Shown one piece after another: positions 26,526 through 35,343 of a stretch of DNA of 64,000 nt (its first letter is position 1; each line of letters starts with the position of its first letter). Where the stretch lies: positions 52,518 through 116,517 of the forward strand of contig NZ_JARXXP010000021.1 in the NCBI RefSeq assembly GCF_029893965.1, written 5' to 3'. The notes beneath the pieces were generated by a model. It had not been told where the DNA came from and made no database searches. It worked only from the letters and a program-made list of their open reading frames with translations. Origin of the DNA: Paenibacillus sp. PastM-3 (GTDB taxonomy: Bacteria; Bacillota; Bacilli; Paenibacillales; Paenibacillaceae). Position numbers and translations under genes: made by a program.

Positions 26526-27362
26526 TTGCTTTACCAAACCATGAATCATGTAGTGCTGTTTACGATCGTAATCGTAGTCCTGTTAATCTGGTTCGGATCC
26601 AGGCGCAATCCCTTATCAGCATTCTTAGAGCTCGGGAAGGAGCTGCTCCGCTCCTATAAGTTTCTATTAATTGTTGCCGGTATGATCAGCGTTTTAACCT
26701 TTAATAAATATGAACTGCAGATTGAGAAAAAAATGCATCTCGGCTCTGACTTCACCTCATTTATCTTCGGGCTTGAGGGGCACTTCGTCCAGCATGTCCA
26801 GCAGCTCTTTTATGCACCTTGGCTGACACCGGTTATTGTGTTCTTCTACATTTTTATGCTCCAGTCTGTACTTGGCGCTTCGCTGGGTGTGTATTTGCTG
26901 GATAAGAACCGTGTCATGCTCTATGCAACCTGCTATACGATCATGCTGGTCTATGCCGTGGCGATTCCGTTCTATCTCTACTTTCCGGTCAATGAGGTCT
27001 GGGCCTATGCCCCGGCTGGCGTCCGGTTTACGATGCTGGATGTGTTTCCGAGATTTGAACAGGAATACCGGCCGCTTTCCGGCCTGAACAACTGCTTCCC
27101 GAGCCTGCATACGGCCATTTCTGTTTCTACCGCGATTCTGGCTTACCGCTCCGGCAACCGGCGCTGGATGGCGATTACGACCGTTTCAGCCGCTCTGATT
27201 GTATTTGGAATTTTCTATCTCGGCATTCACTGGCTTACCGACATGATTGGAGGCACTATACTGGCCGTGGTCTCCACTTCTGTAGCTGTCCAGCTGGCTA
27301 AGCTTACCCTTCGCAGCGGCCAGGAAACCCTTACCGTTCCAAGCCGGGTTACCCATTCATAA
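26526..27362 (+). CDS. PAP2-like membrane phosphatase / inositol phosphorylceramide synthase family
   Basis: The 278-residue membrane protein carries a PAP2-type phosphatase core. The motif NNCFPSLHTAIS around residue 195 fits the central PSGH-like motif, and GIHWLTDMIGG around residue 240 fits the SRxxxxxHxxxD motif with catalytic His and Asp. This arrangement is typical of the aureobasidin/IPC-synthase-like PAP2 branch. The substrate is probably a lipid phosphate on the outer membrane face, but is not known. Several starts are possible; TTG at 26526 is 11 bases after AGGAGG and is preferred over the longer frame from 26496. Confidence 0.85.
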   Translation: MLYQTMNHVVLFTIVIVVLLIWFGSRRNPLSAFLELGKELLRSYKFLLIVAGMISVLTFNKYELQIEKKMHLGSDFTSFIFGLEGHFVQHVQQLFYAPWLTPVIVFFYIFMLQSVLGASLGVYLLDKNRVMLYATCYTIMLVYAVAIPFYLYFPVNEVWAYAPAGVRFTMLDVFPRFEQEYRPLSGLNNCFPSLHTAISVSTAILAYRSGNRRWMAITTVSAALIVFGIFYLGIHWLTDMIGGTILAVVSTSVAVQLAKLTLRSGQETLTVPSRVTHS

Positions 27363-27381
27363 TCCTTCATCTGCACAATAA

Positions 27382-27419
27382 AAAAGCGGCGTTCCTCCAT
27401 AAGAGAGAACGCCGCTTTT
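27382..27419. terminator. Bidirectional terminator between the PAP2 gene and yajC
   Basis: Arms AAAAGCGGCGTTC / GAACGCCGCTTTT give T-runs on both strands, between two convergent genes. Confidence 0.9.
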
Positions 27420-27438
27420 ATGTACGTAATAAACGGAA

Positions 27439-27744
27439 TTATTCTTTATCTTCCGCAATTGTAACTGCATGGCTGATTGACCCGCGGTCAAAAGTCAGCT
27501 TGGTTACATCATTTACCCGCAGAACAACGATATCGTCGGACAGCTCAACAATCGTTCCGTGCAGGCCGCCGATCGTAACGATCTTGTCGCCTTTCTTCAG
27601 CGCTTTGAGCATAGCGTTACGTGTCTTGGTCTTCTTCTGCTGCGGACGGATCAGCAGGAAGTAGAATACCACGAACATAAGCACAAACGGGCCTACCAGA
27701 CCCAGAATACTGCCGCTTCCAGTTGTAGATGCTAATTGAAACAT
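27439..27744 (-). CDS. yajC: Preprotein translocase accessory subunit YajC
   Basis: The 101-residue protein has one N-terminal transmembrane helix (GPFVLMFVVFYFLLIRPQQK) followed by the conserved KALKKGDKIVTIGGLHGTI region. YajC associates with SecDF and SecYEG. ATG at 27744 with GGGGGGAG upstream is the start. It lies downstream of tgt, the standard queA-tgt-yajC order. Confidence 0.94.
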   Translation of the reverse strand: MFQLASTTGSGSILGLVGPFVLMFVVFYFLLIRPQQKKTKTRNAMLKALKKGDKIVTIGGLHGTIVELSDDIVVLRVNDVTKLTFDRGSISHAVTIAEDKE

Positions 27745-27864
27745 ATTTCTCCCCCCTTTCAATATGCATGGAAGCACAATCTAGTTCTCTAGTACGCTTT
27801 AATTGCAATGGTAAACATAACTGTCCATGCTGCAATAAGACCATATGGTAAATACACAGTTGTA

Positions 27865-29001
27865 CTAGAAGCCTTTAAGATTATCATACAATCCGTATTG
27901 TGCAAAAAACTCATCGCGGAAATCAAGCAGCCGGTCTTCTCTGATGGCTTCACGCACCTTGCGCATCAAATCCAGCAGGAACTGCAGGTTATGATAGGTC
28001 GTTAAACGCAGGCCAAAGGTTTCATCGGCTTTGATCAGATGACGTAAGTAAGCACGGGAATAATTCCGGCAGGTATAGCAGTTGCACTCCGGATCAAGCG
28101 GCCCGAAATCACGGGCATACTGCGCATTGCGCACAACAAGTCTTCCCTGGCTGGTCATCGTCGTTCCGTTGCGGGCGATACGGGTAGGCAGGACGCAGTC
28201 GAACATGTCCACTCCGCGGATTGCCCCCTCAAGCAGCGCATCCGGTGAACCGACGCCCATCAGATATCGCGGTTTATTCTGCGGCAGGAGCGGAACGGTA
28301 TAATCCAGCACATCATACATAATCTGCTTGGACTCACCGACGCTGAGCCCCCCAATAGCATACCCCGGGAAATCCATGGAAGTCAAATCAGCGGCACTCT
28401 GGCGGCGCAGGTCTTCATACATGCCCCCCTGCACGATTGCGAACAAGCCCTGATCCTCCGGGCGGGCGTGAGCCTTGAGGCATCGTTCCGCCCAGCGCGT
28501 TGTGCGCTCCAGCGATTTTTTGACGTAATCATATTCCGCCGGGTAAGGCGGACACTCGTCGAACGCCATCATAATATCGGAACCAAGCGCATTCTGCACC
28601 TCCATTGCTACTTCCGGCGACAGGAATTTCTTGTCTCCGTTAAGGTGAGAGCGGAAATGAACGCCTTCCTCGGTGATTTTGCGCATGTCGCTGAGCGAGA
28701 ACACCTGAAAACCGCCGCTGTCCGTCAGAATCGGACGGTCCCAGTTCATGAATTTATGCAGTCCGCCCGCTTCGCGGACAATATCGTGGCCCGGACGCAA
28801 AAACAGGTGATAGGTGTTGCTCAGAATAATCTGGGCATCCATCTGCTTGAGCTCTTCAGGGGCCATCGTTTTGACAGTAGCCTGTGTTCCTACCGGCATA
28901 AAGGTAGGCGTCTCAATGATTCCGTGCGGTGTGTGGACTCTGCCGAGCCGGGCTCCGGACTGCTTACAGGTCTTAATGTGTTCATACGTAATTGCTGCCA
29001 T
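27865..29001 (-). CDS. tgt: tRNA-guanine transglycosylase
   Basis: The 378-residue enzyme exchanges guanine-34 of tRNAs with GUN anticodons for the queuosine precursor preQ1. Catalytic and binding segments are intact: DSGGFQVFSL (near residue 90), FDCVLPTRIARNGT with the nucleophilic Asp near residue 262, and the zinc ligands in CNCYTCRNYSRAYLRHL. Length is normal. It is 21 bases downstream of queA on the same strand. Confidence 0.97.
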   Translation of the reverse strand: MAAITYEHIKTCKQSGARLGRVHTPHGIIETPTFMPVGTQATVKTMAPEELKQMDAQIILSNTYHLFLRPGHDIVREAGGLHKFMNWDRPILTDSGGFQVFSLSDMRKITEEGVHFRSHLNGDKKFLSPEVAMEVQNALGSDIMMAFDECPPYPAEYDYVKKSLERTTRWAERCLKAHARPEDQGLFAIVQGGMYEDLRRQSAADLTSMDFPGYAIGGLSVGESKQIMYDVLDYTVPLLPQNKPRYLMGVGSPDALLEGAIRGVDMFDCVLPTRIARNGTTMTSQGRLVVRNAQYARDFGPLDPECNCYTCRNYSRAYLRHLIKADETFGLRLTTYHNLQFLLDLMRKVREAIREDRLLDFRDEFFAQYGLYDNLKGF

Positions 29002-29022
29002 ATAGTTAACCCTTTCTCTTGC

Positions 29023-30051
29023 TTAATAAATAAACATTGCATCACCGAAGCTGAAGAAACGGTAATGCTCTTTGATTGCCTCCTCATAAGCGGCGAGGAT
29101 ATGCTCACGACCTGCTAAAGCACTGACCAGCATAACAAGTGTGGATTTCGGCAGGTGGAAATTCGTAATCAGCGCATTGACCACTGTAAACTGATAGCCG
29201 GGATAAATGAAAATATCCGTCCAGCCGCTGCAGGCTGTAAGCGGTCCGCCTTCTGCCTGTCTTCCGACCGTTTCAAGTGTCCGGCAGGAGGTGGTGCCGA
29301 CAGCAATAATCCGTCCGCCCCTTGATCTTGCTTCATTGAGCAAGTCCGCTGTCTCCTGGGACAGCATATAATACTCGGCATGCATGACATGCTCTTCAAC
29401 CTTATCTACTGACATCGGCCGGAAGGTGCCCAGTCCAACATGAAGGGTAATATACGCTATATTTACGCCTTTAGCGGCAATCTGCTCCAGCAGTTCCTTC
29501 GTAAAATGCAACCCTGCCGTAGGTGCAGCTGCTGATCCCTCGTGGCGGGCATACACCGTCTGATACCGTTCACGGTCATCCAGTGTCTCCTTAATATAAG
29601 GAGGCAGCGGCATTGAACCCAGCCTGTCGAGAATTTCCTGAAAAATCCCCTTATAGATGAAGCGGAGTGTCCGTCCGCCCATATCGGCCTCTTCTTCAAT
29701 AACAGCCCGCAGCTCATCGCTGAATACAATTACAGCACCGTTCTTCAGCTTCTTGCCCGGCTTCACCAGCGCTTCCCAGCGGTCTTCGCCCAGATTCTTC
29801 AGGAGCAGCACCTCTGCTTTGGCGCCGGTGTCCTCCTTGACTCCGAACAGTCTGGCCGGAATGACCCGGGTGTCGTTCAATACAAGGGTATCTCCCGGCT
29901 GAAACTGCTCCAGTATATCTGTGAAATGCCTGTGCTGAGTCTGCCCGTTCTCCCTGTTCACCATCAGCAGTCTTGAAGCACTGCGGTCAGGCAGCGGAGT
30001 CTGGGCAATCAGCTCCTCCGGCAGATGAAAGTCATAGTCTTCTACATTCAT
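29023..30051 (-). CDS. queA: S-adenosylmethionine:tRNA ribosyltransferase-isomerase
   Basis: The 342-residue QueA transfers and rearranges the ribosyl group of SAM onto preQ1-tRNA to form epoxyqueuosine. Family motifs include YDFHLPEELIAQTPLPDRSASRL at the N-terminus, PTAGLHFT near residue 178, and VGLGTFRP near 206. The ATG at 30051 is ten bases downstream of the SpoIID-like stop, suggesting one ruvCAB-spoIID-queA-tgt-yajC transcription unit. Confidence 0.97.
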   Translation of the reverse strand: MNVEDYDFHLPEELIAQTPLPDRSASRLLMVNRENGQTQHRHFTDILEQFQPGDTLVLNDTRVIPARLFGVKEDTGAKAEVLLLKNLGEDRWEALVKPGKKLKNGAVIVFSDELRAVIEEEADMGGRTLRFIYKGIFQEILDRLGSMPLPPYIKETLDDRERYQTVYARHEGSAAAPTAGLHFTKELLEQIAAKGVNIAYITLHVGLGTFRPMSVDKVEEHVMHAEYYMLSQETADLLNEARSRGGRIIAVGTTSCRTLETVGRQAEGGPLTACSGWTDIFIYPGYQFTVVNALITNFHLPKSTLVMLVSALAGREHILAAYEEAIKEHYRFFSFGDAMFIY

Positions 30052-30060
30052 AATCTGTCT

Positions 30061-32139
30061 TCATTCCTTAACTATAGTAACGTTATTAAAATAGTGTTGC
30101 AATATTTGCCTATAATCATACCCGTTGTCCGCCATCCCCTTGACGCCCCATTGGGACATGCCGAGTCCATGGCCGTTCCCCCAGCCGATGAAATAAAATC
30201 CGCTGGTTCCGGTTACGACTCTTGCAGCTGCAGATGCACCCATGACAACCGTCCCGCTGGTATTGGCAGACACCTTGCCGGTGGCGGATAACACGTCCGC
30301 GGTCTGCGAACCGCTGACTGTAACGGTTTTGCCGTCAGCGCCTAATACAGTATAACTGCCGGAAGGTACAATATCAAACAAGGTGCTGGGCAATCCGCCC
30401 AAGGCAGACCGGAACAAATCCGGGTATTTCACCTGCAGGATTTCGCCGTTTGCCTTCACCTGCGTTGCTCTGCCCGAAGGCCCGCGCTGGGTTACCTGCA
30501 GGCTGATAATCGAAGATGGCAGAGCATTGCTGGTCTTGCCGCTCAGACTCTTAAGCAGCTCAGCTGAAGTATACGGTCCTTTGATCCAGCTGTAGCTGCC
30601 ATTTTCGTAGACCTGGTCCAGTACAACGGCATTGTCGCCCGGATTCAGCTTGCCTACGGGATTGGCACTGCTCTCAATAACCGGCAGCGGCCGCACATTC
30701 ACATCCTTGGTTGTTGCCGTCGCAATGCTGAGTCCGGCTGCATTCTTGCTTCCGGTAAGCTTGATATTATCTTCACGGGCATAGCCGGCCACACCGCCAG
30801 GCAGCAGGAGATAGTACCATTTCTTCGAGGTCCCCACGGCAGCCGCATCCTCTGCGCTGAGTACGCTGACAAAGGTATTCCCTCCGTTATTCCATACCTC
30901 TGAAGGGTCGGCTGTCTTACCGCCGCTATTGGAGGAAAAGACCGCTTCGACCACCTTGCCGCCGCTCATCAGCACCTCGCCGGCAGTATCATCAACAGCC
31001 TTGGTGATTACCGGCGCTTCGGCGCCGATTCCGTTATAGACCTGGCTAAGTGTCGTATCGACCACATTCGCTACTTCAAATTTGTTGCCCTGGGCCCGCG
31101 CATAGCTTCTTGCGGCCACCGCCTGGGCTTTCAGCGCTTCGGCCGGCCAGCCCGAGGAGACTTCACCGCCGACTACAGCATACAGATACTGCTCCATGGG
31201 AACCACATTAATAACAGCCAGTGATCCGGCAAGTCCGCTCAGCTCCAGATCCCCACGGTAGGTCCGTTTGGATCTTTCGGCGATCTGGATTCCGGATGCG
31301 TTGCCGGCCGCAGTAAACTTCGCTCCGCTGCCGGAGACCACATAATGAAACGCTTGCCCCTGGCTCGTCCAGTCCATTCCGGCATCCGTGCGAATGATTA
31401 AACCCGGTGTGCTCACAGCAGTTGTCCCCCAGGAAAGCTGCGGCAGAGCTGCCGCTGCCTGTACCTGCAGAGCAGCCAGCTCACTGTCGTTCAACGCTTC
31501 TCCGGCCCATACCTGGAACCGGGCGCTGCCATCAGCACCTGCCGCCAGCACCTTCCAGGCATCTATTCCAGCATCTGTGATACTCGCAAGCACGGTGTCT
31601 GCTTCCTGTGAGGTAGCAAAATCACCGGCCAGCAGATGCTTATTGCCCTTCACGGCTGCAGCCTGTCCGTCCGGAATGGACAGGCCGGCCTTATTGACAC
31701 GGGCAAGCCCGTCCTTCGCGGCAGCTTCACTGGCATAAGGAGCAGTGTACAACTGGTATACACTGGCGCCGGCGCGTGTTGTCACGAACAGCTGCGGTTT
31801 ATCGGAAGTGGCCTGCAGCTTCTTCGCGGCATCGGCCGCAGTCTGCCAGGAGGAGGTCTCCATTACTTTAACCTTATAGAGATCCAGACTGGCGCGGATT
31901 TTGTTATTGCCGGGAACCGGCAGCAGCGTTGTTCCGCCGGCCATCAGATTGAAAGCTTCTGCAGACTGCAGTGTAACGAACGGGACAGTCGATTTATATT
32001 TGCTGCCGATATCGGCATATAGGGCCACCCTGATCGGTGCGGATTCGGCATAAGTGCCGCCTGCAGGAACAAGCAAACTTCCGGCGGTCAGCGCTGCCGC
32101 AAGCAGTACCCGGCTTAGCTGCCTGGCAAACTTCATCAT
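30061..32139 (-). CDS. SpoIID/LytB domain protein with signal peptide
   Basis: The 692-residue exported protein starts with a signal peptide (KFARQLSRVLLAAALTAGSLL...). Residues 90-230 contain SPOR-like repeats (YQLYTAPYASEAAAKDGLARV). The SpoIID domain follows, with GEVSSGWPAEALKAQAVAARSYA near residue 325, VFSSNSGGKTADPSEVW near 400 and the C-terminal GNGHGLGMSQWGVKGMA near 655. SpoIID is a lytic transglycosylase that strips peptidoglycan during engulfment. The long Paenibacillus-type protein between ruvB and queA is related but much larger than Bacillus SpoIID, so its role may be sporulation or general wall remodelling. Confidence 0.9.
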   Translation of the reverse strand: MMKFARQLSRVLLAAALTAGSLLVPAGGTYAESAPIRVALYADIGSKYKSTVPFVTLQSAEAFNLMAGGTTLLPVPGNNKIRASLDLYKVKVMETSSWQTAADAAKKLQATSDKPQLFVTTRAGASVYQLYTAPYASEAAAKDGLARVNKAGLSIPDGQAAAVKGNKHLLAGDFATSQEADTVLASITDAGIDAWKVLAAGADGSARFQVWAGEALNDSELAALQVQAAAALPQLSWGTTAVSTPGLIIRTDAGMDWTSQGQAFHYVVSGSGAKFTAAGNASGIQIAERSKRTYRGDLELSGLAGSLAVINVVPMEQYLYAVVGGEVSSGWPAEALKAQAVAARSYARAQGNKFEVANVVDTTLSQVYNGIGAEAPVITKAVDDTAGEVLMSGGKVVEAVFSSNSGGKTADPSEVWNNGGNTFVSVLSAEDAAAVGTSKKWYYLLLPGGVAGYAREDNIKLTGSKNAAGLSIATATTKDVNVRPLPVIESSANPVGKLNPGDNAVVLDQVYENGSYSWIKGPYTSAELLKSLSGKTSNALPSSIISLQVTQRGPSGRATQVKANGEILQVKYPDLFRSALGGLPSTLFDIVPSGSYTVLGADGKTVTVSGSQTADVLSATGKVSANTSGTVVMGASAAARVVTGTSGFYFIGWGNGHGLGMSQWGVKGMADNGYDYRQILQHYFNNVTIVKE

Positions 32140-32193
32140 GTCATCCCCCTTGGAGTTAGTTGTAGGCTAAAGATTACTGTTCAGGACATATCC

Positions 32194-33201
32194 TTAATTC
32201 GGCTGCGGCGGAAGCGGCAGGCCCAAATGATGATAAGCAGCAGGAGTTACGATTCTGCCTCTTGGCGTCCGCTGCAGAAAGCCGATCTGCAGCAGATACG
32301 GCTCATATACATCTTCAATCGTCTGACTCTCTTCACCGATCGTAGCAGCAATCGTATCCAGCCCGACAGGCCCGCCGCGGAACGAGGTGATCATCGCATT
32401 CAGCATTTTGTGGTCAATGCTGTCCAGCCCGCGCGGGTCAACCTGCAGCATCTTCAGTGATTCAGCGGCAATCTCCGGGGTAATAATCCCGTCCCCGCGC
32501 ACCTGCGCGAAGTCACGGACCCGCTTCAGCAGGCGGTTGGCGATACGCGGTGTCCCTCTGGAACGCAGGGCAACCGCCTCTGCGGCATCTCCGACGATCT
32601 CAATGCCGAGCATTTCGGCACTGCGCGAGACAATGAAGCTGAGCTCGTCGATGGTGTAGTATTCCAGACGGCTAACCACACCAAAGCGGTCACGCAGCGG
32701 CGCAGACAGCAGACCGGCGCGGGTCGTCGCCCCGATCAGCGTAAACGGCGGCAGATCCAGCCGGACGGAACGGGCGCTTGGCCCTTTGCCGATCATAATA
32801 TCCAGGGCAAAGTCCTCCATAGCCGGATACATGACCTCCTCCACCGTGCGGTGCAGCCGGTGAATCTCGTCGATGAACAGCACATCGCCCTCCTGCAGAT
32901 TGGTCAGCAGGGCAGCCAGATCGCCGGGCCGTTCAATCGCCGGGCCTGAGGTTGTCCGCAGATTTACGCCGAGCTCGTTGGCGATAATATTCGCCAGCGT
33001 CGTTTTGCCGAGTCCCGGCGGCCCGTACAGCAGTACATGATCCAGCGCCTCACTGCGCATCTTGGCGGCTTCAATATATATCTTCAGGTTTTCCTTCACC
33101 TGATTCTGTCCGATGTACTCGCCTAAATAACGCGGACGCAGACTGAATTCGACTGCCTGCTCGTCCATCATCAGATTGGCCGAAATAATCCGGTCATCCA
33201 T
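32194..33201 (-). CDS. ruvB: Holliday junction DNA helicase RuvB
   Basis: The 335-residue AAA+ motor drives branch migration with RuvA. Walker A YGPPGLGKTTLA lies near residue 60, Walker B LFIDEIHRL near 108, sensor ATTRAG near 158, and a winged-helix C-terminus (LLQIGFLQRTPRGR) follows. Length is normal. ATG at 33201 follows GGAGTGA. Fifty bases separate it from ruvA. Confidence 0.97.
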   Translation of the reverse strand: MDDRIISANLMMDEQAVEFSLRPRYLGEYIGQNQVKENLKIYIEAAKMRSEALDHVLLYGPPGLGKTTLANIIANELGVNLRTTSGPAIERPGDLAALLTNLQEGDVLFIDEIHRLHRTVEEVMYPAMEDFALDIMIGKGPSARSVRLDLPPFTLIGATTRAGLLSAPLRDRFGVVSRLEYYTIDELSFIVSRSAEMLGIEIVGDAAEAVALRSRGTPRIANRLLKRVRDFAQVRGDGIITPEIAAESLKMLQVDPRGLDSIDHKMLNAMITSFRGGPVGLDTIAATIGEESQTIEDVYEPYLLQIGFLQRTPRGRIVTPAAYHHLGLPLPPQPN

Positions 33202-33251
33202 TATTTATCACTCCGTTCTTCAACACTGTTTCCATGCTACAAAGCAGCCGC

Positions 33252-33875
33252 TTACTTGGCAGTGTACAGCAGCCCCAGCGCTTTCTTCATCAGCACATCG
33301 ACAGTTCCCGTATCCGTGCCTTCCTTCTTCATCGTCAGCCATACACGGTCGAGCTCTGCTTCTGTATAGCCCAGCGCCTTCAGTGCATCCCGCGCTTCTT
33401 CCCAAGGCAGGGCGGCAGCTTTCGCCTCCGCTTCAGCCGCTACCGCGAACAATCCGGTCTGGATCGGCACGGAGCTCAGTCCGTCCAGCTTGTCGCGCAG
33501 GTCGAGGATCATCCGCTGGGCGGTCTTCTTGCCGATGCCCGGCAGCTTGGTCAGGAAGGTAATATTCTCCTGGTAGATAGCCGAGATCAGCTGATCCGGC
33601 GTTCCCCCCGTCAGAATGCCGAGCGCGACCCGCGGTCCGATGCCGGACACCTCGATCAGCTTGCGGAACAGCTTCTGCTCCTCCCGGGTCGGGAACCCGA
33701 ACAGCAGCGTGGCATCCTCACGGGTCTGATAGTGGATATAAACCATTACCGGACCTTCCGTCTTGGCAAAGGCATACGGATTCGGGCAGAATACCCGGTA
33801 GCCTACCCCTTGTATATCAAGCACAATATATTCGGACTCCAGATAGACAACAGGTCCTCTCAAAAAATCTATCAT
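33252..33875 (-). CDS. ruvA: Holliday junction DNA helicase RuvA
   Basis: The 207-residue RuvA binds four-way junctions and recruits RuvB. It has the N-terminal OB fold (MIDFLRGPVVYLESEYIVLDI), two HhH motifs (LIEVSGIGPRVALGIL and LTKLPGIGKKTAQRMILDL) and the C-terminal RuvB-binding domain (ARDALKALGYTEAELDRV). Its ATG overlaps the ruvC stop by four bases. Confidence 0.97.
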   Translation of the reverse strand: MIDFLRGPVVYLESEYIVLDIQGVGYRVFCPNPYAFAKTEGPVMVYIHYQTREDATLLFGFPTREEQKLFRKLIEVSGIGPRVALGILTGGTPDQLISAIYQENITFLTKLPGIGKKTAQRMILDLRDKLDGLSSVPIQTGLFAVAAEAEAKAAALPWEEARDALKALGYTEAELDRVWLTMKKEGTDTGTVDVLMKKALGLLYTAK

Positions 33876-34375
33876 TTTCGCAATACCTCATTTAATTTGG
33901 AATTTAGACTCACGGAATGGGCATGGCACACCGCTACCGCCAGGGCATCGGCCACGTCATCCGGCTTCGGGACAGCAGACAGCTTCAACAGCAGCTTCAC
34001 CATTTCCTGCACCTGCTTCTTCTCGGCCTTGCCGTATCCGACGACCGCCTGCTTCACCATCATTGGCGTATATTCGGAAACAGGGAGCCCCTTCTGTACA
34101 GCCGCCAGAATCAGTACACCGCGGGCCTGCGCCACCGGGAGTGCTGTCGTTACGTTCCTGGAAAAAAACAGCTTCTCTATAGCAACCATGTCCGGCTTAT
34201 AACGGTCAATAAGCTGAACCATGCCCTCATAGACATGCAAAAGCCGCTCTTCCTCCGGCGTATGCGCCTCTGTCTGAATAGAGCCATACTGAACGGGTGT
34301 CAGTTTATTTCCTGTCTTATCAATAAAACCGAAGCCGACAATCGCCAGCCCCGGGTCAATTCCCAAAATACGCAA
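33872..34375 (-). CDS. ruvC: Crossover junction endodeoxyribonuclease RuvC
   Basis: The 167-residue RuvC resolves Holliday junctions. The first catalytic Asp is in RILGIDPGLAIVG at residue 7, the Glu in VAIEKLFFSRN near 66, and the C-terminal acidic pair in KPDDVADALAVAVCHA near 140. The open frame extends far upstream, but TTG at 34375 with AGAGGAGA seven bases ahead gives the exact family length. It is the last core gene before the island; bofC, its usual near neighbour, is displaced to 62681. Confidence 0.96.
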   Translation of the reverse strand: MRILGIDPGLAIVGFGFIDKTGNKLTPVQYGSIQTEAHTPEEERLLHVYEGMVQLIDRYKPDMVAIEKLFFSRNVTTALPVAQARGVLILAAVQKGLPVSEYTPMMVKQAVVGYGKAEKKQVQEMVKLLLKLSAVPKPDDVADALAVAVCHAHSVSLNSKLNEVLRK

Positions 34376-34463
34376 ATCCGATCTCTCCTCTGCTACAGGC
34401 AGGATATTCCTCATGACGGCCCATTGTCCGCCCCTAAAGCGAACATATGTATTCCTTCTAACC

Positions 34464-34472
34464 ATTATAACA
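34464..34472 (-). promoter_or_regulatory. Extended -10 promoter of ruvCAB
   Basis: The minus strand reads TGTTATAAT, a TGn-extended perfect -10 box, about 90 bases upstream of the ruvC start. No good -35 is seen. It sits between ruvC and the agrA terminator, so ruvCAB has its own promoter despite the island. Confidence 0.65.
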
Positions 34473-34520
34473 AAAATCCCTCTGGCGGGAGCATAAAATT
34501 TGCTGTATCTGCAGATTAAA

Positions 34521-34567
34521 AGGCAAAAGAGCGGATGCCCGGCTGCCCCGGTGCTGATCCGCTCTTT
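34521..34567 (-). terminator. Intrinsic terminator of agrCA
   Basis: Perfect AAAGAGCGGAT / ATCCGCTCTTT arms are followed on the minus strand by TTTTGCC. It lies 27 bases after the agrA stop and marks the left end of the island transcripts. Confidence 0.85.
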
Positions 34568-34593
34568 CAGTAATATAAATATAGTTTCTGTGA

Positions 34594-35328
34594 TCAGTGC
34601 GGAATAATATCCTTCAATCCCCCGAGAAAACGGCTGGAGGCATAACAAATCTCCCCGTTAGTCATCCGGATTTCACGGTTCTTCGTATCGACCTCGGCAA
34701 TATTATCCTTATTGACGACAAAGGAATTGTGACATCGGTAGAACCGCGAGTCCATCTCCAGAATATCCTTCAGCTTGCCGTAGAACTCGACCTGGCGGTT
34801 TTTGGCATGCAGGATGATTTTGTGCAGCTGCGGCGAGGTCTCAAAGAATAAAATATCATTATAATCCACGCTGATCATCTTATCGCCGGATTTGGTCTGG
34901 AATTTCTTAATATTGTTATACTTGTTCTGCAGATAACGGGTATTGGCGGTATCAATGCACTCAATAACGCGCTGGCGGATATCTGTAAATTTGTCCTTCG
35001 TTATATAATCCATTGCTTCCACCTTGTAGGTGAATGTTAAATAGGTCAGCTCCGAGTGAGTGGTCACGAAGACAATGGCTCCCAGGCTGTCATACTGGCG
35101 GATCTCTGCGCCCAGTGCAATTCCGCTTTTCTCCTCCTGCAGATCAACATCCAGAAAGTACAGCCCAGTCACCCGGTTATTTTGCAGATAGTCAAGGATA
35201 TCCTGGGAACGCCCTGTGGAGATGACCAGCTTCATATCCAGATTCTCCATCATAATATAGTTCTCTATGTAACTGTTAAGCCGCTTTCTTTGTTCCGGGT
35301 CATCTTCGCATACAAATATCTCCAGCAT
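34594..35328 (-). CDS. agrA: AgrA-type LytTR response regulator
   Basis: The 244-residue regulator has a receiver domain with acidic pocket EDD near residue 8, phospho-acceptor Asp in YFLDVDLQ near residue 61 and Lys in the YKVEAMDYITKD segment near 112. A LytTR DNA-binding domain follows (residues 140-244; KMISVDYNDILFFETS, RCHNSFVVNKDNI). This is the AgrA/ComE class. It would be phosphorylated by the AgrC encoded 16 bases upstream. Targets are not known; repeats upstream of agrB resemble AgrA boxes. Confidence 0.93.
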   Translation of the reverse strand: MLEIFVCEDDPEQRKRLNSYIENYIMMENLDMKLVISTGRSQDILDYLQNNRVTGLYFLDVDLQEEKSGIALGAEIRQYDSLGAIVFVTTHSELTYLTFTYKVEAMDYITKDKFTDIRQRVIECIDTANTRYLQNKYNNIKKFQTKSGDKMISVDYNDILFFETSPQLHKIILHAKNRQVEFYGKLKDILEMDSRFYRCHNSFVVNKDNIAEVDTKNREIRMTNGEICYASSRFLGGLKDIIPH

Positions 35329-35343
35329 CCCTATTCCTCCAAT